From: Salvia splendens
Lineage: Eukaryota > Streptophyta > Magnoliopsida > Lamiales > Lamiaceae
DNA: 64,000 nucleotides
Assembly (NCBI RefSeq): GCF_004379255.2
Contig: NC_056037.1
Span: 29,857,012 to 29,921,011 of the forward strand
Direction: 5' to 3'
Each line of letters opens with the position of its first letter. The first letter of the stretch is position 1. Shown piece by piece: positions 23,010-35,000 of the stretch. Made by a program: the position numbers and the translations under genes. The notes beneath the pieces were generated by a model. The model was not told where the DNA came from, did no database searches, and saw nothing but the letters and a program-made list of their open reading frames with translations.

Positions 23010-24472
23010 GGCGGGCTGCGGGATGCGCGATCCTGACGCGGCCGACGATATGCGGGAAGAACTTCCAGCCACTCTAGCGCTTCGTATAGAGGCATGTTGT
23101 CCCGGAGGGATGTGGGCGCCTAGAGTTTGTAGCGGAGGGCTCTTCGGTTTGCTCGTCGTTTAGGTCGAATGATTGCGATCCACTGCCGCTGCTGTAGTCC
23201 CCGGCTATGTTGTGTCTAGTACGCTTCACCCCAGGAGCTCCTGCCCGCTCTTGCGAACAGATGACCTTGAATTTCGGACAGTGCTCGAGAACAAGATACT
23301 CCTCCCACATGGTGAACTTCGGCCAGCCTTCCATGTTGAATTGGGTCATAGACAACGCCTTCACGTCGGCTTCGCTTCAGCCACTCTCAGCACTGAGCAG
23401 GTTGTTCTCGTATATGCCCGCGAACCGCTTGGTGGCATGCAGAATCCTAGACCACTTTTTGCGGAGCTGTTCCCCGTCACGCGGTTTGGCGCCTCGAGGT
23501 TTGAACTCGTTGTATGCCAACAGGACGCGCTTTCAAAAGCTCCCCTCGGTCTGATCGGTGCCCACTATAGGGTCCGATGTGACAGCATCCCACGCCCGTG
23601 CCACAACAATGGACTCCGCTTTGGTGTAGTGCGTGGCCTGTCCACCGCCGACTGCCGGCGCCGCTGCCCTCATCGCCATCGCCGCTACCCGCGCCGCTGC
23701 CCGACGCCGCCATCGCCACTGCCGGCGCCGCTGCCGCCTCTTTCGCCGCCCCCACCGCCACTGCTTCCAACCACCCCACCGGACCCGCCGACTCTCGTCG
23801 AAACGGGCGTATCCACGCGTGCTGCCGGCGTATTCGGTACGCCCAGACTGAGCAGACTCATCATCGTCTCCAGTGCGTCTCGATCTGCATCGGTGAAAGG
23901 AGATTGGCTGGAATGGAAAGGGGTCTCCGGTCGCGGATGGTTAAGTGCGTCCAGGTTAGGTTTGTAATCTCCAAACGCTGAGCAGCTCAAATTCCTCTGA
24001 AAAGGTTGGGGCGTGGGACTCGACCTCCACGGCTGAGATGGAGGAGGAGTTGGACTCGATCCCCACGGAGGGGGAGTTTGACTCCAACCCCACGGTTGGG
24101 AAGGATAGCCGCCATATCCCGATTCGTCAGTGCCGGGTGATTCGTCGTCTGCACCGTGCATTTTTTTAGAGTGGAAGTGTAGAGAATGAATTAATGAAGA
24201 GTGTTTGAAAATTGTGTAAAATGGGTGGTGGAGGAGTGGTATTTATAATACAATTTTTGAAAAAAAAATCCTGGGGGCGGCCGGCGCACTATAGGCCAGC
24301 GCGCCTATAGGCGCGGCGAGGCGTGACCGGCGCGTCCTCGCACCCTTATCGCCGGAGGGCCTTCCGCCCCAAAAATGGCGTCCGCCTCGGGGCGGACGCT
24401 CCATGCACTATAGATCGGCGGGGCGGCAGCGGATTGGGGGAGGCCGGCGCGCCGGCCCTATAGTGGATGCCC
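23010..24472 (-). mobile_element. PIF/Harbinger-type element C (ORF1 only), left end unclear
   Basis: The right end, read inward, is GGGCATCCACTATAGGGCCG, followed outward by TTA (24473-24475). Subterminal sequence is rich in GGCGCG words, like element B. The left end is eroded: a TATAGGGGCGGGC stretch near 23004-23016 may be its remnant. The coding content is an ORF1-type gene only. It lies about 220 bp upstream of the folate transporter start. Confidence 0.7.
23074..24161 (-). pseudogene. Harbinger ORF1 (Myb/NAM-like), two nonsense codons and frameshifts
   Basis: It starts MHGADDESPGTDESGYGGYP, with a Trp/Pro/Ser-rich N-terminus and FTDADRDALETMMSLLSLG. After a Gly-rich linker the frame shifts into the Myb/SANT-like domain: YTKAESIVVARAWDAVTSDP, GTDQTEGSF-stop-KRVLLAYNEFKP, RDGEQLRKKWSRI. 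It continues to SG-stop-SEADVKALSM and WPKFTMWEEYLVLEHCPKF. Both stops replace a tryptophan expected in the family (TGG to TGA), the kind of change produced by cytosine deamination. Plus-strand ORFs here, including one of 264 codons, are antisense shadows. Confidence 0.8.
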
Positions 24473-24475
24473 TTA

Positions 24476-25866
24476 CTAGGTGTGTGATGAAAAGGTTCAT
24501 TCTTTGTGTTTTACAAAACCAAAAGAGAGGAAAGGAAAGGAAAGAAAAGAAAACGTAAGGAAAATCTAAAAAGAAAAAATAAAAAAAGGGAAAAAATGAC
24601 AAAAGAAAAGAAGAGGTTATCGAGAATCAAATTTGCGCCGATTGATATGAGAAATTTAAGGAGCGGCTTAATTTAATTTCGCAAGTTTTCGATTTGGTGT
24701 TTTAATTATCTTTTTCTTGTTGTGTTGTGTTAACTATTTTTTCTTTTGTGTTGATAACTCACGCTATTATAGTTGAATTAAAATAAATTAGTAATGAAGA
24801 ATTGGACAATATCCGTTTTCTAAAAGTTATTTATTTATTTATTTTTTTATCTGTTTCCTAAAAAAAAATCATTATAAAAAAAACCCACAATCCATAATCA
24901 CTAATTTCACATTTTTTTCTCATCAGCCCTCTTATGTATACTGATTTTACATTAAAATCCACACCAGTTCCACAAAAAGAAAATTTAGCAAATAGAGGGA
25001 GTACTAATAAAATTAAAATACATCAAATTGATCGGTGGTACAAGTCGAGTTGATAAATTGATCGAGTCATTATATGAATAATTAATTTGATTCAATGCCT
25101 TAATCAATGTATTGGAAACTAGCCACGTCCTGCTCGGGACCATGAGATATTGAGATATGTAACATAACTAATTTTAATCAGTCTTTTCCATGTCAAATGT
25201 AATGAAAATTTTAAACGACATTTATTCTCTCAACACCTTTCATTCACAACAATTTAGCAACTTATTTTGAGTAAGATTTTGTGAATGATTCAAATTGCGT
25301 TGATCAATTTTTAGTTGTACATGCCAAGAAAGTAGTGGATTATTTGTCATAAAAAGAGGGCATTAGTCGGGACTACCCTCAAACGACAAAAACTTTAATC
25401 ACCAACACTTAAAGTCATATGGTCCCTATCAAACAATTAGGTAGCAGGACAAAAAACCTTAAAAACAGAATCAGAACAAGCATACAACCATAAACCCTAA
25501 TTAAATTCTAGTAATGATCAATATAATATTCTAACTAAAGATTCACAAATAAACAACTAACATCTACTCAGTAGGTAGTACCTGTGACTAAGAATTATAC
25601 CCATTTAACTGCAATAGTTTGGCAATCCTTCACGCCGTCGACCAACTTTGCTCTACGACGAAAGAGACCTGAAAATTTGGCCACGCTAAACACTGTATGA
25701 GTGATTAGTGCTTGAGACCTTACCAAAGGTCTCCACCATAATGCGGCTTTTAAAATTTTTTGTTTATTGGGTCGAAACCCATTGGGATCATCTCGTCCAA
25801 TACCTCTAACAAAGGAAGCCTCTGTATCTATGTACATGGTAGGATCAACCTGTTATGCTCTACATT
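24476..25866. other. Intergenic, AT-rich, with kinase 3' flank
   Basis: No gene is recognised. 25540-25866 should include the 3' untranslated region of the kinase. An 80-codon minus-strand ORF at 25595-25837 has no recognisable domain. Confidence 0.5.
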
Positions 25867-28800
25867 TCAACCTAAGCTTGATGAACGGCTCCAACGACTC
25901 CCCAAATAATCCTCCACGGAGATGTCGAGCTCAGTGCTGCTAGATGAGGTGGAATCATCCTCTGAATCATGCAAAGCGAGGTTTATGAAGGACTGGATAT
26001 CTGTAGCGGATTGTTTGCTATAGATCATATTTAAGTCCTCACAAGTCTCGGTTTCCTGCCTAGCCCACTCGACCACTGCTGGATCACCTTGAAGAAGTTT
26101 GAGGACCTGTTTTGAGCCGCGCGGACAGTGTTAAGAATCATAACCGGATTTAACCATTTTTAGCGGAAAAAAAACTCCAGTTGCTACTACTTACAAGGCT
26201 AATTTCAGGACGAGATTGTGGCGCGTGTCTGGTGCACAAGGTTGTAGCTGAGACCATAATATCAAATTGTTCTTGGTCATAAGCATCAACCAACTCTGGG
26301 TCTTGGAGTTCTGAGATTTTCCCATCCTTCAGAATGTCTTTTGCCTGAATTAAAACAGTTTTAAGTACAGCCACATCAGTCGTGCTTGTCATTTCTCGAT
26401 TAAATAGAAACTAAGGAATAATTCTGGAGGTGACAATTTGAAAAGAAATGGGTTGATATCTGAAAACATTCCAAACATTTCGACTAAGAGAAAAGTCAAT
26501 CACATCCGGACTTCAGAAAAGAATACTTACCCACATAACCAAGCTTTGTTTGCCCTTTGAAGATCCATCATTAATCGGCTTTCTTCCCGTTAATAGCTCC
26601 AGAAGTACAACCCCAAAAGCATAGACATCAAGTTTCTCATTTAGCTTCCCATTCATAAAATATTCCGGAGCCAAGTAGCTGCAAGATAAACATATTACTA
26701 AACTCCATCCTCTGTTGCCAAACTATGTTGAGAAAAAGCTATAAAGCTAACCCAAATGTGCCAGCAACATCTGAAGTACACATATGATGTATACTTGAAG
26801 CCCGAGTTGCAAGGCCAAAATCCGACAGCTGCAAGGGAAACCATAGGCAGAATTAGTATTACACCAGAAATCAGCAATGGGTGCTAGTTGAATTTTATAA
26901 TACCTTTGGTTCAAAATCATCTGAAAGAAGAATATTTGAAGACTTCACATCTCTATGAATAATTGGTTCAGCTGAACTATGTAGGTAGTCCAGCGCCTCT
27001 GCAACTCCCAAGGCAACCTTGTACCTCATGTCCCAACCAAAGAAGTTTTTGGACTTTTCAGCACCTAATTCAAAGAGCAGTAATTAAGAGATACAGAATT
27101 ACAAGTTGATCCAATGATGCTAGAGGATGCACACGATATACAGAAATAAACAAATACGCATACCATGGAGATTATCTTCCAGGCTCCCTCTAGAAAAAAT
27201 ATTATAAACCAGTAGTAATTTGTTCTCTTCAAAACAGAAGCCAACTAAGGAAATTATGTTCTTGTGATGGGAACACGAAATTATTTCAATTTCTGAAACA
27301 AATTGCTTCAGTATATCTTCTGATGGTTTTAGTATCTTGACAGCCAATTCCTGGCCTCCTGGTAGACAGCCTCGATAAACACGACTGCTCCCACCCTTTC
27401 CGATCAAATTTTCTGAAAAGATAGCATACATCAATAATGACACATGAGAAGAAAGAGTGAATCAGAAAATGGCAAACCAATGGAACATAACGAACCAGGT
27501 ATGAAGTTATTCGTAGCTAACAAGAGCTCCTGGTAGCTAAACAGTTGGCATGTAGCTGAGTACTTCTCTGTAAGAGCATTGAGTTCGTTCGAGAAGATCT
27601 TAGATGAAAATAGATAAGAATTATTTTCGACTGAGTACGGTACACTATCTCCCTTTGCTGGGTCCAAATATGTTAGGCATTCAGATGTACTAGTCTGTTT
27701 CTGATCAGGATAAATAGCTGCATTAGATAGTCGACTCGGTAAACTCAATATCCGTCGCAGCACAGATGACTTCTTACTAGAAGGAGATTCAGATAGTATC
27801 AGTCCATGACAAAAAAACTTGCGCAATACTGCCCATCCTGATTTAGATTCAGGCCTTTCTCGTGTTTTTACAGATACCATAGCCATTGAAACATTCTGAG
27901 TTTCATTGCTATATGATGTTGAGAGTCTCTGGGGTGGCAGACTCAGAGGGCTTTTGGACAATTTGTTCCTCCTTGATCTTGGTCGCTTGACATCAACTCT
28001 TCCAAGCAACGGGGCGCATGAAGCATTCGATTCTCTACCAAAAACAATTTTGCCATTGTTGACACATATAACTGATACTACATTTTTTTGAAGATTCTTG
28101 GAGCAATACTTGGCAACTGAGGTCCTTGATCTAATTTTGTGATCAACTCCTGAAGTACCGACAATTAAACTCGTTGCTCCACATGATTTTGCTTCCTGGA
28201 GAATGATTTTATGAACTGGAGATCCTTTACAGACCTTAAGCTTTAAATCCACCTGCTCAAATTCGATAATATCATCAATACTGTGGATTGAAAATAAATT
28301 ACATACTCTTCGAAAAATAAATTGAAAAATATAGACGTGTAGAAACAGCATAAACACCTGTTTTAGGTTGCAGAAAACTTCATAAGCAACCAGCATCGAA
28401 TCAAAAGCCTTCACCAGCGAAAGAAAGTCTGATTCATCTTCTCCGCCCAAAATCAAATCGCAAATTCGCAACAAATTAGAAACTGAAATATCAAACTCAG
28501 AAAATGCAATGCAACGCAATTATCCAGCTACGCAATTTCGAGAGCCTCAAATTGCGACGGTTAAACTAATTCTACTTGGCAATTCCAGCAAAGGAAAAGA
28601 AAACTCGAATCAAACATATTTCACAAAGTTAAACTAACACAAAAAAAATTCTGTGTTGAGATTTCAAAAACACAGCACTGGAAAGTGAAATTAGGTGCTA
28701 ATTGTAAAAATTCTCACCGGCGTTAGGATCGAGCACGTGCAAAGCAATGACACGATCGCCACTCTGCGCCACCTTCACTAGCGCCCAAGTTAGCAACTCT

Positions 28801-28895
28801 TTACTCCGAGAGTCCACCTTCAGTCCAACCACCACAACAGAGCCAGCTTCTCCGCCACTTTCCAACAATTCGGAACTCTCGACTGTCATCCTCAT
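25867..28895 (-). CDS. Protein kinase with N-terminal universal stress protein domain, 680 aa
   Basis: Nine GT-AG exons: 28895-28718, 28440-28358, 28252-27496, 27412-27164, 27064-26904, 26828-26752, 26678-26531, 26344-26195 and 26106-25867; 2043 nt. Residues about 15-160 form a USP-like alpha/beta domain ([40 protein letters not shown]). A Ser/Arg-rich linker follows, then a Ser/Thr kinase: glycine loop [11 protein letters not shown] (344-354), lysine AVKIL (K365), IHRDVKSSN (HRD 459-461), SDFGLA (DFG 479-481) and GTFGYLAPEY. All catalytic residues are present. The C-terminus is acidic, then [14 protein letters not shown]. It resembles the plant At5g63940-type, RLCK-VI-like kinases. No membrane span is seen, so it is probably cytosolic. 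Confidence 0.93.
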
Positions 28896-29770
28896 TGTCG
28901 TGATAAACCTCTTCTCTCTCTTGTGGAGGTTTTATTATTTAGGCCACACTTTTTTACCTTTTTTGGAATTCTTCTCTTTTGATGATCAAATAATAAAGAG
29001 GTAACTATGTTTTAAATTCAAAAGTAATTAAAGATGATAACTACTCGGATTAATTACTTAATCATTACATACCTTTTCCGTACTGAATTATATTTGCGAA
29101 TTTCTACCGTCGGAAAATGAACATTCACGCACTAAAATACGATCAATTAGTAAAGATAAATATACGTACATAATAATACAATACCCTTAAATTTCAATAT
29201 GCATGTATCAGTTTTATTAACACCAATTTTGTCATTAATTAGTAGTACTAAATTATACTTATTATATTTAAATCCCAAATATCAAAATATATCAAAGTAT
29301 CAAATCTGCAATTTCAAATATGCGAATCAATATATTTTTCATAATTTCCATACTTTTGAGTTAGTTCACCATTGGGATTTATCCAATGAAAAAGAAATTA
29401 TATGAAGGATTTATGATAATGATAAATCCACATATGGTTTAGGTTTACTGTTTTATTTACATATTAGATATGCATGGAAAAGAAAATCTTTTCCCAAATC
29501 TGTAAGATATAATGTCAAAAATTTAATCTTTTCTTGAAAGGTTATAGAAGGTACATGTAACATATGTAATAGACTGTTAATTAAGTTTAAATGAATTAAT
29601 ATTCAAGAATTAATTTTTATATATGAAATACCTAAAAAATCAAAGTATACATATTGAATTTATATACATTTATCACTGTCCATAATTCATATAGTAAATA
29701 ACAGAATATAGAGCAGTGATAGAACAGGGTTTAGTTTTGTTTTACTTGCAAGACAAAATAAAAAATAATA
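28896..29770. other. Promoter side of the kinase, then AT-rich intergenic DNA
   Basis: Nothing coding is recognised. A pyrimidine-rich stretch lies just upstream of the kinase start at 28900-28990. Confidence 0.5.
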
Positions 29771-29949
29771 CTCCCTCCGTCCCGGACTACTCGCACATTT
29801 CCTTTTCGGCACGGAGATTAAGGAATGAGTGTATAGCAAAGTCAACAATTGCAGCTGTAGGTGATAATTTTTACTAAAAATGGAAAGAGTGCAAATAACT
29901 TAGAACGTCCAAAAAGAAAATAAGTGCAAGTAGTCCGGGACGGATGGAG
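29771..29949. mobile_element. Stowaway MITE, well preserved
   Basis: The ends CTCCCTCCGTCCCGGACTAC and GTAGTCCGGGACGGATGGAG pair along at least 20 bp and lie between TA dinucleotides (29769-29770, 29950-29951). 179 bp, non-coding. Confidence 0.88.
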
Positions 29950-30041
29950 TACTCCTACTAGTAACAAATTGTTTTGTAATCAAACAAACAAATCTTATTC
30001 ATAGCATTTTTACGTACGGAAAGTGATAAATGTATACAAAT

Positions 30042-30100
<59 letters not shown>

Positions 30101-30579
30101 GAACCTTTTCAAGATTTCACATTAAAGTTTAATTTAAGTTTTAATTAATTTAAAATAAATCACATACTAATCATTTTTCAATAATTTAGAAAAATATTAA
30201 AATTTTAAAATTATAAATCAACATATTTAAGAAAAAAATATTTTTTATTGCACATAACTATGTCGAATCAAACTAGAAATAATGTGAAAATTTGTCATAA
30301 ATTATACATACCATTTTTCGCTTTATTGCTATAGAATAACATACCTAATAATAAAATTAATTTGTAATTTATTTAATTAAATTTAAAATTTCAGACTATT
30401 ATATAGATACAAAATTTATGTACATTTATTTTAATTTTTGACATTATTTATATCAAACTAACTAAATTGTCTTACATGGTAGTACTTCAATAGCCACCCC
30501 CATAAAGAACATAATATGTGAGATTTAAAGTGTTGGAGCTACAATTAATTAATTCTTAATTAATTTTTCGCCACGGGCA
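29950..30579. other. Intergenic with an (AT)n run
   Basis: AT-rich DNA with no gene. A pure AT dinucleotide run occupies 30047-30097. Confidence 0.6.
30047..30097. repeat. (AT)n microsatellite, about 50 bp
   Basis: Uninterrupted alternating A and T. Confidence 0.9.
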
Positions 30580-31005
30580 TCACAGCCGCCACGAGCGTCA
30601 CCTCCCGTGGCGGGGCGGGGCCAGTGCCGAGCGGGGGCGTCCAAGAAAATTTCAGAAACATGTTCGATTTCCTAAAGTATTTGTTCGATTTATATGCATA
30701 GAACGGTGCCAAGAATTTTTAGACCCAATACAAAATGTTGTGCAAGTATTAAAAAAGTGAATGTTCCATTATTTTGCAAAATCTTTTTTATACTACCAAA
30801 TAGTCCTCGTAAAGTCGTCCGCACAGCCAAGTATTGTGGAGTTCCTCTCCCTGCTAAATCAAGATGTGGAAGTAAGTATTCATATCTTTTTTTATTTAAT
30901 TATACTACATTGTTAGAGGGTTGATGTGTATAATTTTGTGTTAATTATATGGTGATTAAAGATTAATTCCAAAATGCAGCTTACAAAGTCAGATCATATA
31001 TGTGA
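30580..31005 (+). pseudogene. Small cysteine-rich secreted protein, truncated copy
   Basis: This is a relative of the intact gene at 35882. The recognisable part runs through KCCASIKKVNVPLFCKIFF, VVRTAKYCGVPLPAKSRCG to a donor after 30871. The same-phase intron closes at 30980, followed by TYKVRSYM and a stop at 31003-31005. Upstream (30580-30700) the DNA still aligns with the intact copy's Ala-rich and MIDLVRDC region, but the frame is shifted, the first cysteine is lost and no signal peptide can be read. The intron position (GGA-A/GT) is conserved between the copies, so this is a gene duplicate and not a retrocopy. Confidence 0.75.
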
Positions 31006-31213
31006 AGTGTGAAGGAGCAATACAACGAATGAAGCCCCAGAAATAAGTTAAAGCAAATAAATTTGGCGGTAACGATATTGTTAGAGGGTTAAATTAAAAG
31101 TGTATTTATTAATCAATGTAACATGTTCCGCAAGTAACTATTTAGTAAACATTAATATATTATATTATATCTAAATTTCATTGACAAAGATCTTCTAAGT
31201 AAAGTGATGGTTG

Positions 31214-31489
31214 AATTTATAGATTTTATCAAACAAGTTATAAAGATGCCTCAAAACTTATAAGCTCCCTGAAAGCGTTTAACAATTATTTTAATAATAA
31301 AAATAGTCGCTCTCATCTTAAAAACATATAAGGTGATTTTGAAAAGACCTAAATTTATAAATTTTATCAAACAATTTATAAAGATGCCTCAAAACTTATA
31401 AGCTCCCTGAAAGCGTTTAAAAATTATTTCAAGAATAAAAATTGTCGCTCTCATGTTAAAAACATATAAGGTGATTTTGAAAAGACCTA
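31214..31489. repeat. 138-bp direct tandem duplication
   Basis: Copies at 31214-31351 and 31352-31489 share AAGATGCCTCAAAACTTATA, CTCCCTGAAAGCGTTTAA and GTCGCTCTCAT with few differences. Non-coding. Confidence 0.85.
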
Positions 31490-31866
31490 TCCTATATCAA
31501 GATAGTAATAATTTGAAAATGGTATAGTTTAAATCGTGACCACGATATCTTTATGATTATTATCAAAACTATAACTTACTATTAGCAACATACACCCTGA
31601 ATCAATGAGCAGTTTTTAGTGTCTATTCAAAATTACTTCATTATCTTTGATGGCTTATAATACTAGAGTGCTTTATAGCACTGAACAAAAATCACAAAGA
31701 GATAAGTATATCTATACTGGTTAAATCTAAGTCCGCAATCTCAATGATTGTTTATTTCGAAGCATATAGAAGTAACATTGAACATATGGTGTTGTTTATG
31801 ATCTCCTTTGACTTGTCATTAGGTGCGGACTTTCAAACCCATGATTTTCTTGGGTGAATGTGATTA

Positions 31867-32147
31867 CTCATTCCGTCTCATTTAAGATGTCCACATATTT
31901 AAATGGCATGAGATTTTAAGTGGAGTAGTTGGGCATGATAAAGTAGAGTAAAAAGTGTAACTGGAATTTTCATGAGGAAAGAGAAGAAAGGAATTTGCTT
32001 AAGTGCGACACAGGAATTTGTTTCCAAATATGAAAAGTGAATATCTTGAGTGCGACAAAGGAATTTGTTTCCAAATATGAAAAATGAATATCTTGAGTGC
32101 GACAAACTAAAAAAGAAATGTGGACATCTTAAATGCTACAAAATGAG
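31867..32147. mobile_element. Stowaway-like MITE with inner 47-bp duplication
   Basis: The ends CTCATTCCGTCTCATTTAAG and GCTACAAAATGAG flank inner arms AAGATGTCCACAT/ATGTGGACATCTT, between TA at 31865-31866 and 32148-32149. Inside, a 47-bp unit beginning GTGCGAC(A) starts at 32003 and 32050, with a third start at 32097. Confidence 0.78.
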
Positions 32148-32149
32148 TA

Positions 32150-32401
32150 CTCCCTCCGTCCCTGAAAATTTGTCACCTATTTCATTTTTCGTCCGTCCCT
32201 AAAAATTTGTCACCTTTCACTTTTACCATTTTTTATAGTGGACCTTACATTCCACTAACTCATTCACACTCACATTTTATTATAAAACTAATATATAAAA
32301 GTAGGACCCACATGCCACCAACTTTTTCAACTCACTTTCTATTACATTTCTTAAAATCCGTCCCGGGTCAAATGGTGACAAATTATGAGGGACGAAGGGA
32401 G
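32150..32401. mobile_element. Stowaway-like MITE sharing a TA with its neighbour
   Basis: The left end CTCCCTCCGTCCCTGAAAAT and right end GAGGGACGAAGGGAG are inverted, with inner TTTGTCACC/GGTGACAAA arms. The left TA (32148-32149) is also the right TA of the preceding MITE; the right TA is 32402-32403. Confidence 0.85.
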
Positions 32402-32464
32402 TAATATTTTAGAAGTTCTAGTATTATTATTTAATAAAATCATTTATGGGCATAATATTAATTA

Positions 32465-32696
32465 CTCCATCCGTCCACGGAAAATAGGACATGTTGTGAA
32501 TGACACGAGTTTTAATGTGGAATTGGTAAAGTAAGAGAGAAGAGAAAAAAATAGAGATAAGTAGTGTTAGTGGAATGTGAGGTCCATATTATTAGTAAGA
32601 GATAAGTTGTTGAAAACTTTCCCTTTTTAAATGTGCTCTATTTTATGTGGACAATAAAAAATGACAAATGTACTTTATTTTTTTGGACGGGGGAAG
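32465..32696. mobile_element. Stowaway-like MITE
   Basis: The left end CTCCATCCGTCCACGGAAAA pairs with the right end TTGGACGGGGGAAG, between TA at 32463-32464 and 32697-32698. 232 bp. Confidence 0.8.
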
Positions 32697-33331
32697 TACA
32701 ATTTACCATAGTACAATAAATAATGGGTACAAAGCTCTAGCATTCTAGAAAACGAAATCTAGCTATCTAATTATTTATTCTTATAATACAATAAATCGCT
32801 GGTATAAAGATCTAGCACTAGGAAAATAAATTAATGATACTGAACTAGCAAATAATAAATTAACTATATCTTTTTATAATTTAACTAAATACTTCATTCG
32901 TGCTAAGGTAGATATCACACTTTCATTTTTAGTTTGTTTTGCAAAAAATGTAACATTTCATTTTTAAAAAAAAAATATTTCTCACATTAATATATAAAAA
33001 TATATTTTTCTTTCTCCCTTTAACACACAAAACAACAGGTCAACATGTTCTAAAATATTGTGCCACCACCCTAAGACCATCAGCAGTGAGGCGCCCTAAG
33101 GCGCGCCCTATGGCGCGCCACGTCAGCATTTTTATCCTCCTCCTTCTCCACCTGCAGTGGGGCGCCCTAAGGCGCGCCCTATGGCGCGCCACATCATCAA
33201 TTTTGTAATATTTACAAAATACATACAAATTTAAAAAAAAACTAAAATACATTTAAAATACGAATTTTAAAAACTTCATTCATTTAATATAAATTAATAC
33301 ATTACAATGCGAAATAATAAAAAACGCAAAC

Positions 33332-34665
33332 TCAGCGACGGCGGTTACGAGCCCACACTTCTTCAATCATGTCGCTCATGAGCTGCGCATGCTCCTGTTG
33401 GTTGCGCATTGAGGCCTGCCTAGATAAAACCTCATCCAAACCTAACGGTAACCCTCTATCGGGTGTCTCGGTCGATGTGCCGGCAGAGCTAGATGCACGG
33501 TCGTCGTCATTCCAATCGGTGATGCTTCCGCCTTCACTCTCGACTATCATGTTGTGCATGATTATGCACGCATATATGACATCGGCGATGACTTCCTTGT
33601 ACCAGAAACGAGCCGGCCCTTTCACAATTGCCCACCGTGATTGGAGCACCCCAAATGCCCGCTCTACATCCTTCCGCGCCGCCTCTTGCTTTTGCGCAAA
33701 TAAAACCCTCTTCTCACCAATCGGGCAGCTGACCGTCTTTAGGAAAACTGGCCACCGTGGGTAGATGCCGTCGGCCAAGTAGTACCCCATATGGTATTGG
33801 CGTCTGTTGGCAGTGAACTCTATGGCCGGGCCGTTGCCGTTACATTGGTCGGTGAAGAGGGTTGACGAGTTGAGGACGTTGATGTCGTTGTTCGACCCGG
33901 CTACGCCGAAGTAAGCATGCCAGATCCAAAGCCGATAGTCAGCGACGGCTTCGAGGATCATCGTCGGGTGGCTGCCCTTGTATCCACTTGTGAATTGGCC
34001 TCTCCACGCCGTCGGACAGTTCTTCCACTGCCAGTGCATACAGTCGAGCTCTCGAGCATCCCAGGAAACCCGTGCGCCCTCTCGTGCATCTGCATCGGAC
34101 CCTGACAATCAGTGGCTGTCGGCTTGCGCAAATATGTGTCGCCATAGGCCTCTACTATCCCCCGACAAAAGTACTTCAGACACTCGCGGCCTGTAGTCTC
34201 CCCACAGTGGAGGTACTCGTCAAAAAGGTCCGCCGTGGTGCCGTATGCCAACTGACGAATAGCAGTCGTGCACTTTTGCAATGGTGTAAGGTCGGGTTTC
34301 CCGATGCCGTCCTCTCGAAACGTGAAGTATTCTTCACGTGAAGACAATGTACGAACAATGCTGAGAAAAAGGTACCTCGACATTCGAAACCGGCGGCGGA
34401 ACACAGTCGGGCCCCAACGTGGTTGATCGGCAAAATAGTCTTCAACCAGACGCCTGTGAGCTTCCTCGTGGTTGCGTCGGACATACGTCCTATGTCGAAT
34501 AGGACGATGGACTTGCTCAGCCGCCGCTGTAGCCGCCGCCTTCTCGCGCTGCATTTGCGAATAGCAAGCCGCCATGGCCTCTTCAACGGCTGCATCTAAT
34601 GCTCCGTCAATCGAACGATCGGAATCAGACGAACTAGAACTATTGGTGTCTTCGCCGGGATTCAT
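33332..34665 (-). pseudogene. PIF/Harbinger DDE transposase, single frameshift
   Basis: The start MNPGEDTNSSSSSDSD at 34665 fits relatives better than an upstream in-frame Met at 34722. The N-terminal frame reads HRTYVRRNHEEAHRRLVEDYF, GPTVFRRRFRMSRYLF and HGFPGML. One missing base near 34050-34056 then moves homology to the frame reading LDCMHWQWKNCPTAWRGQ, FGVAGSNNDINVLNSS, GYYLADGIYPRWPVF, RKDVERAFGVLQSRWAI and HNMIVESE, and on to VWARNRRR at 33332. Apart from this single lesion the DDE residues and full length (about 440 aa) are preserved, so the element was active until fairly recently. Confidence 0.88.
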
Positions 34666-34764
34666 TTTCGTTGGATGTTGAGAGAGAATATGTTGAGAGA
34701 TAGTCGATATGTTCGTATGCACAACTGAATGAGAAACGAGATTTATATAAAAAAACGAAACCGC

Positions 34765-35000
34765 GTGTCATCGTCCGCGGCCTTCACAATGGGGCGGACG
34801 ATGTCGCGGACGATGGCCATCGTCCGCGACGTCCGCAATGGAGCGGACGATGGCGCGGACGATGGCCATCGTCCGCGGTTTAAGTCGCGCCCGAAGCATA
34901 GGCCGCGACTATCGTCTGCGGCCTATGCCACACACCCACAGTGGGGGCGGACGATGAATGGCACGGACGATGCGCGCCATCGGGCGTGCCATCGTCCGCC
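34765..35000. repeat. Subterminal GGACGAT/ATCGTCC word cluster
   Basis: About ten exact copies of GGACGAT, in both orientations and mostly as GCGGACGATG, plus one variant ATCGTCT, lie inside the right end of element D. Dense subterminal repeats of this kind are often transposase-binding sites in other superfamilies; that role is inferred here. Confidence 0.8.

Noticed and set aside
23173..23967. 264-codon plus-strand frame rich in Pro, Arg and Ser
   Set aside because: It is antisense to the GC-rich linker of the Harbinger ORF1, which has clear homology on the minus strand.
25595..25837. 80-codon minus-strand frame downstream of the kinase
   Set aside because: No domain; most likely chance ORF in the 3' untranslated region or flank.
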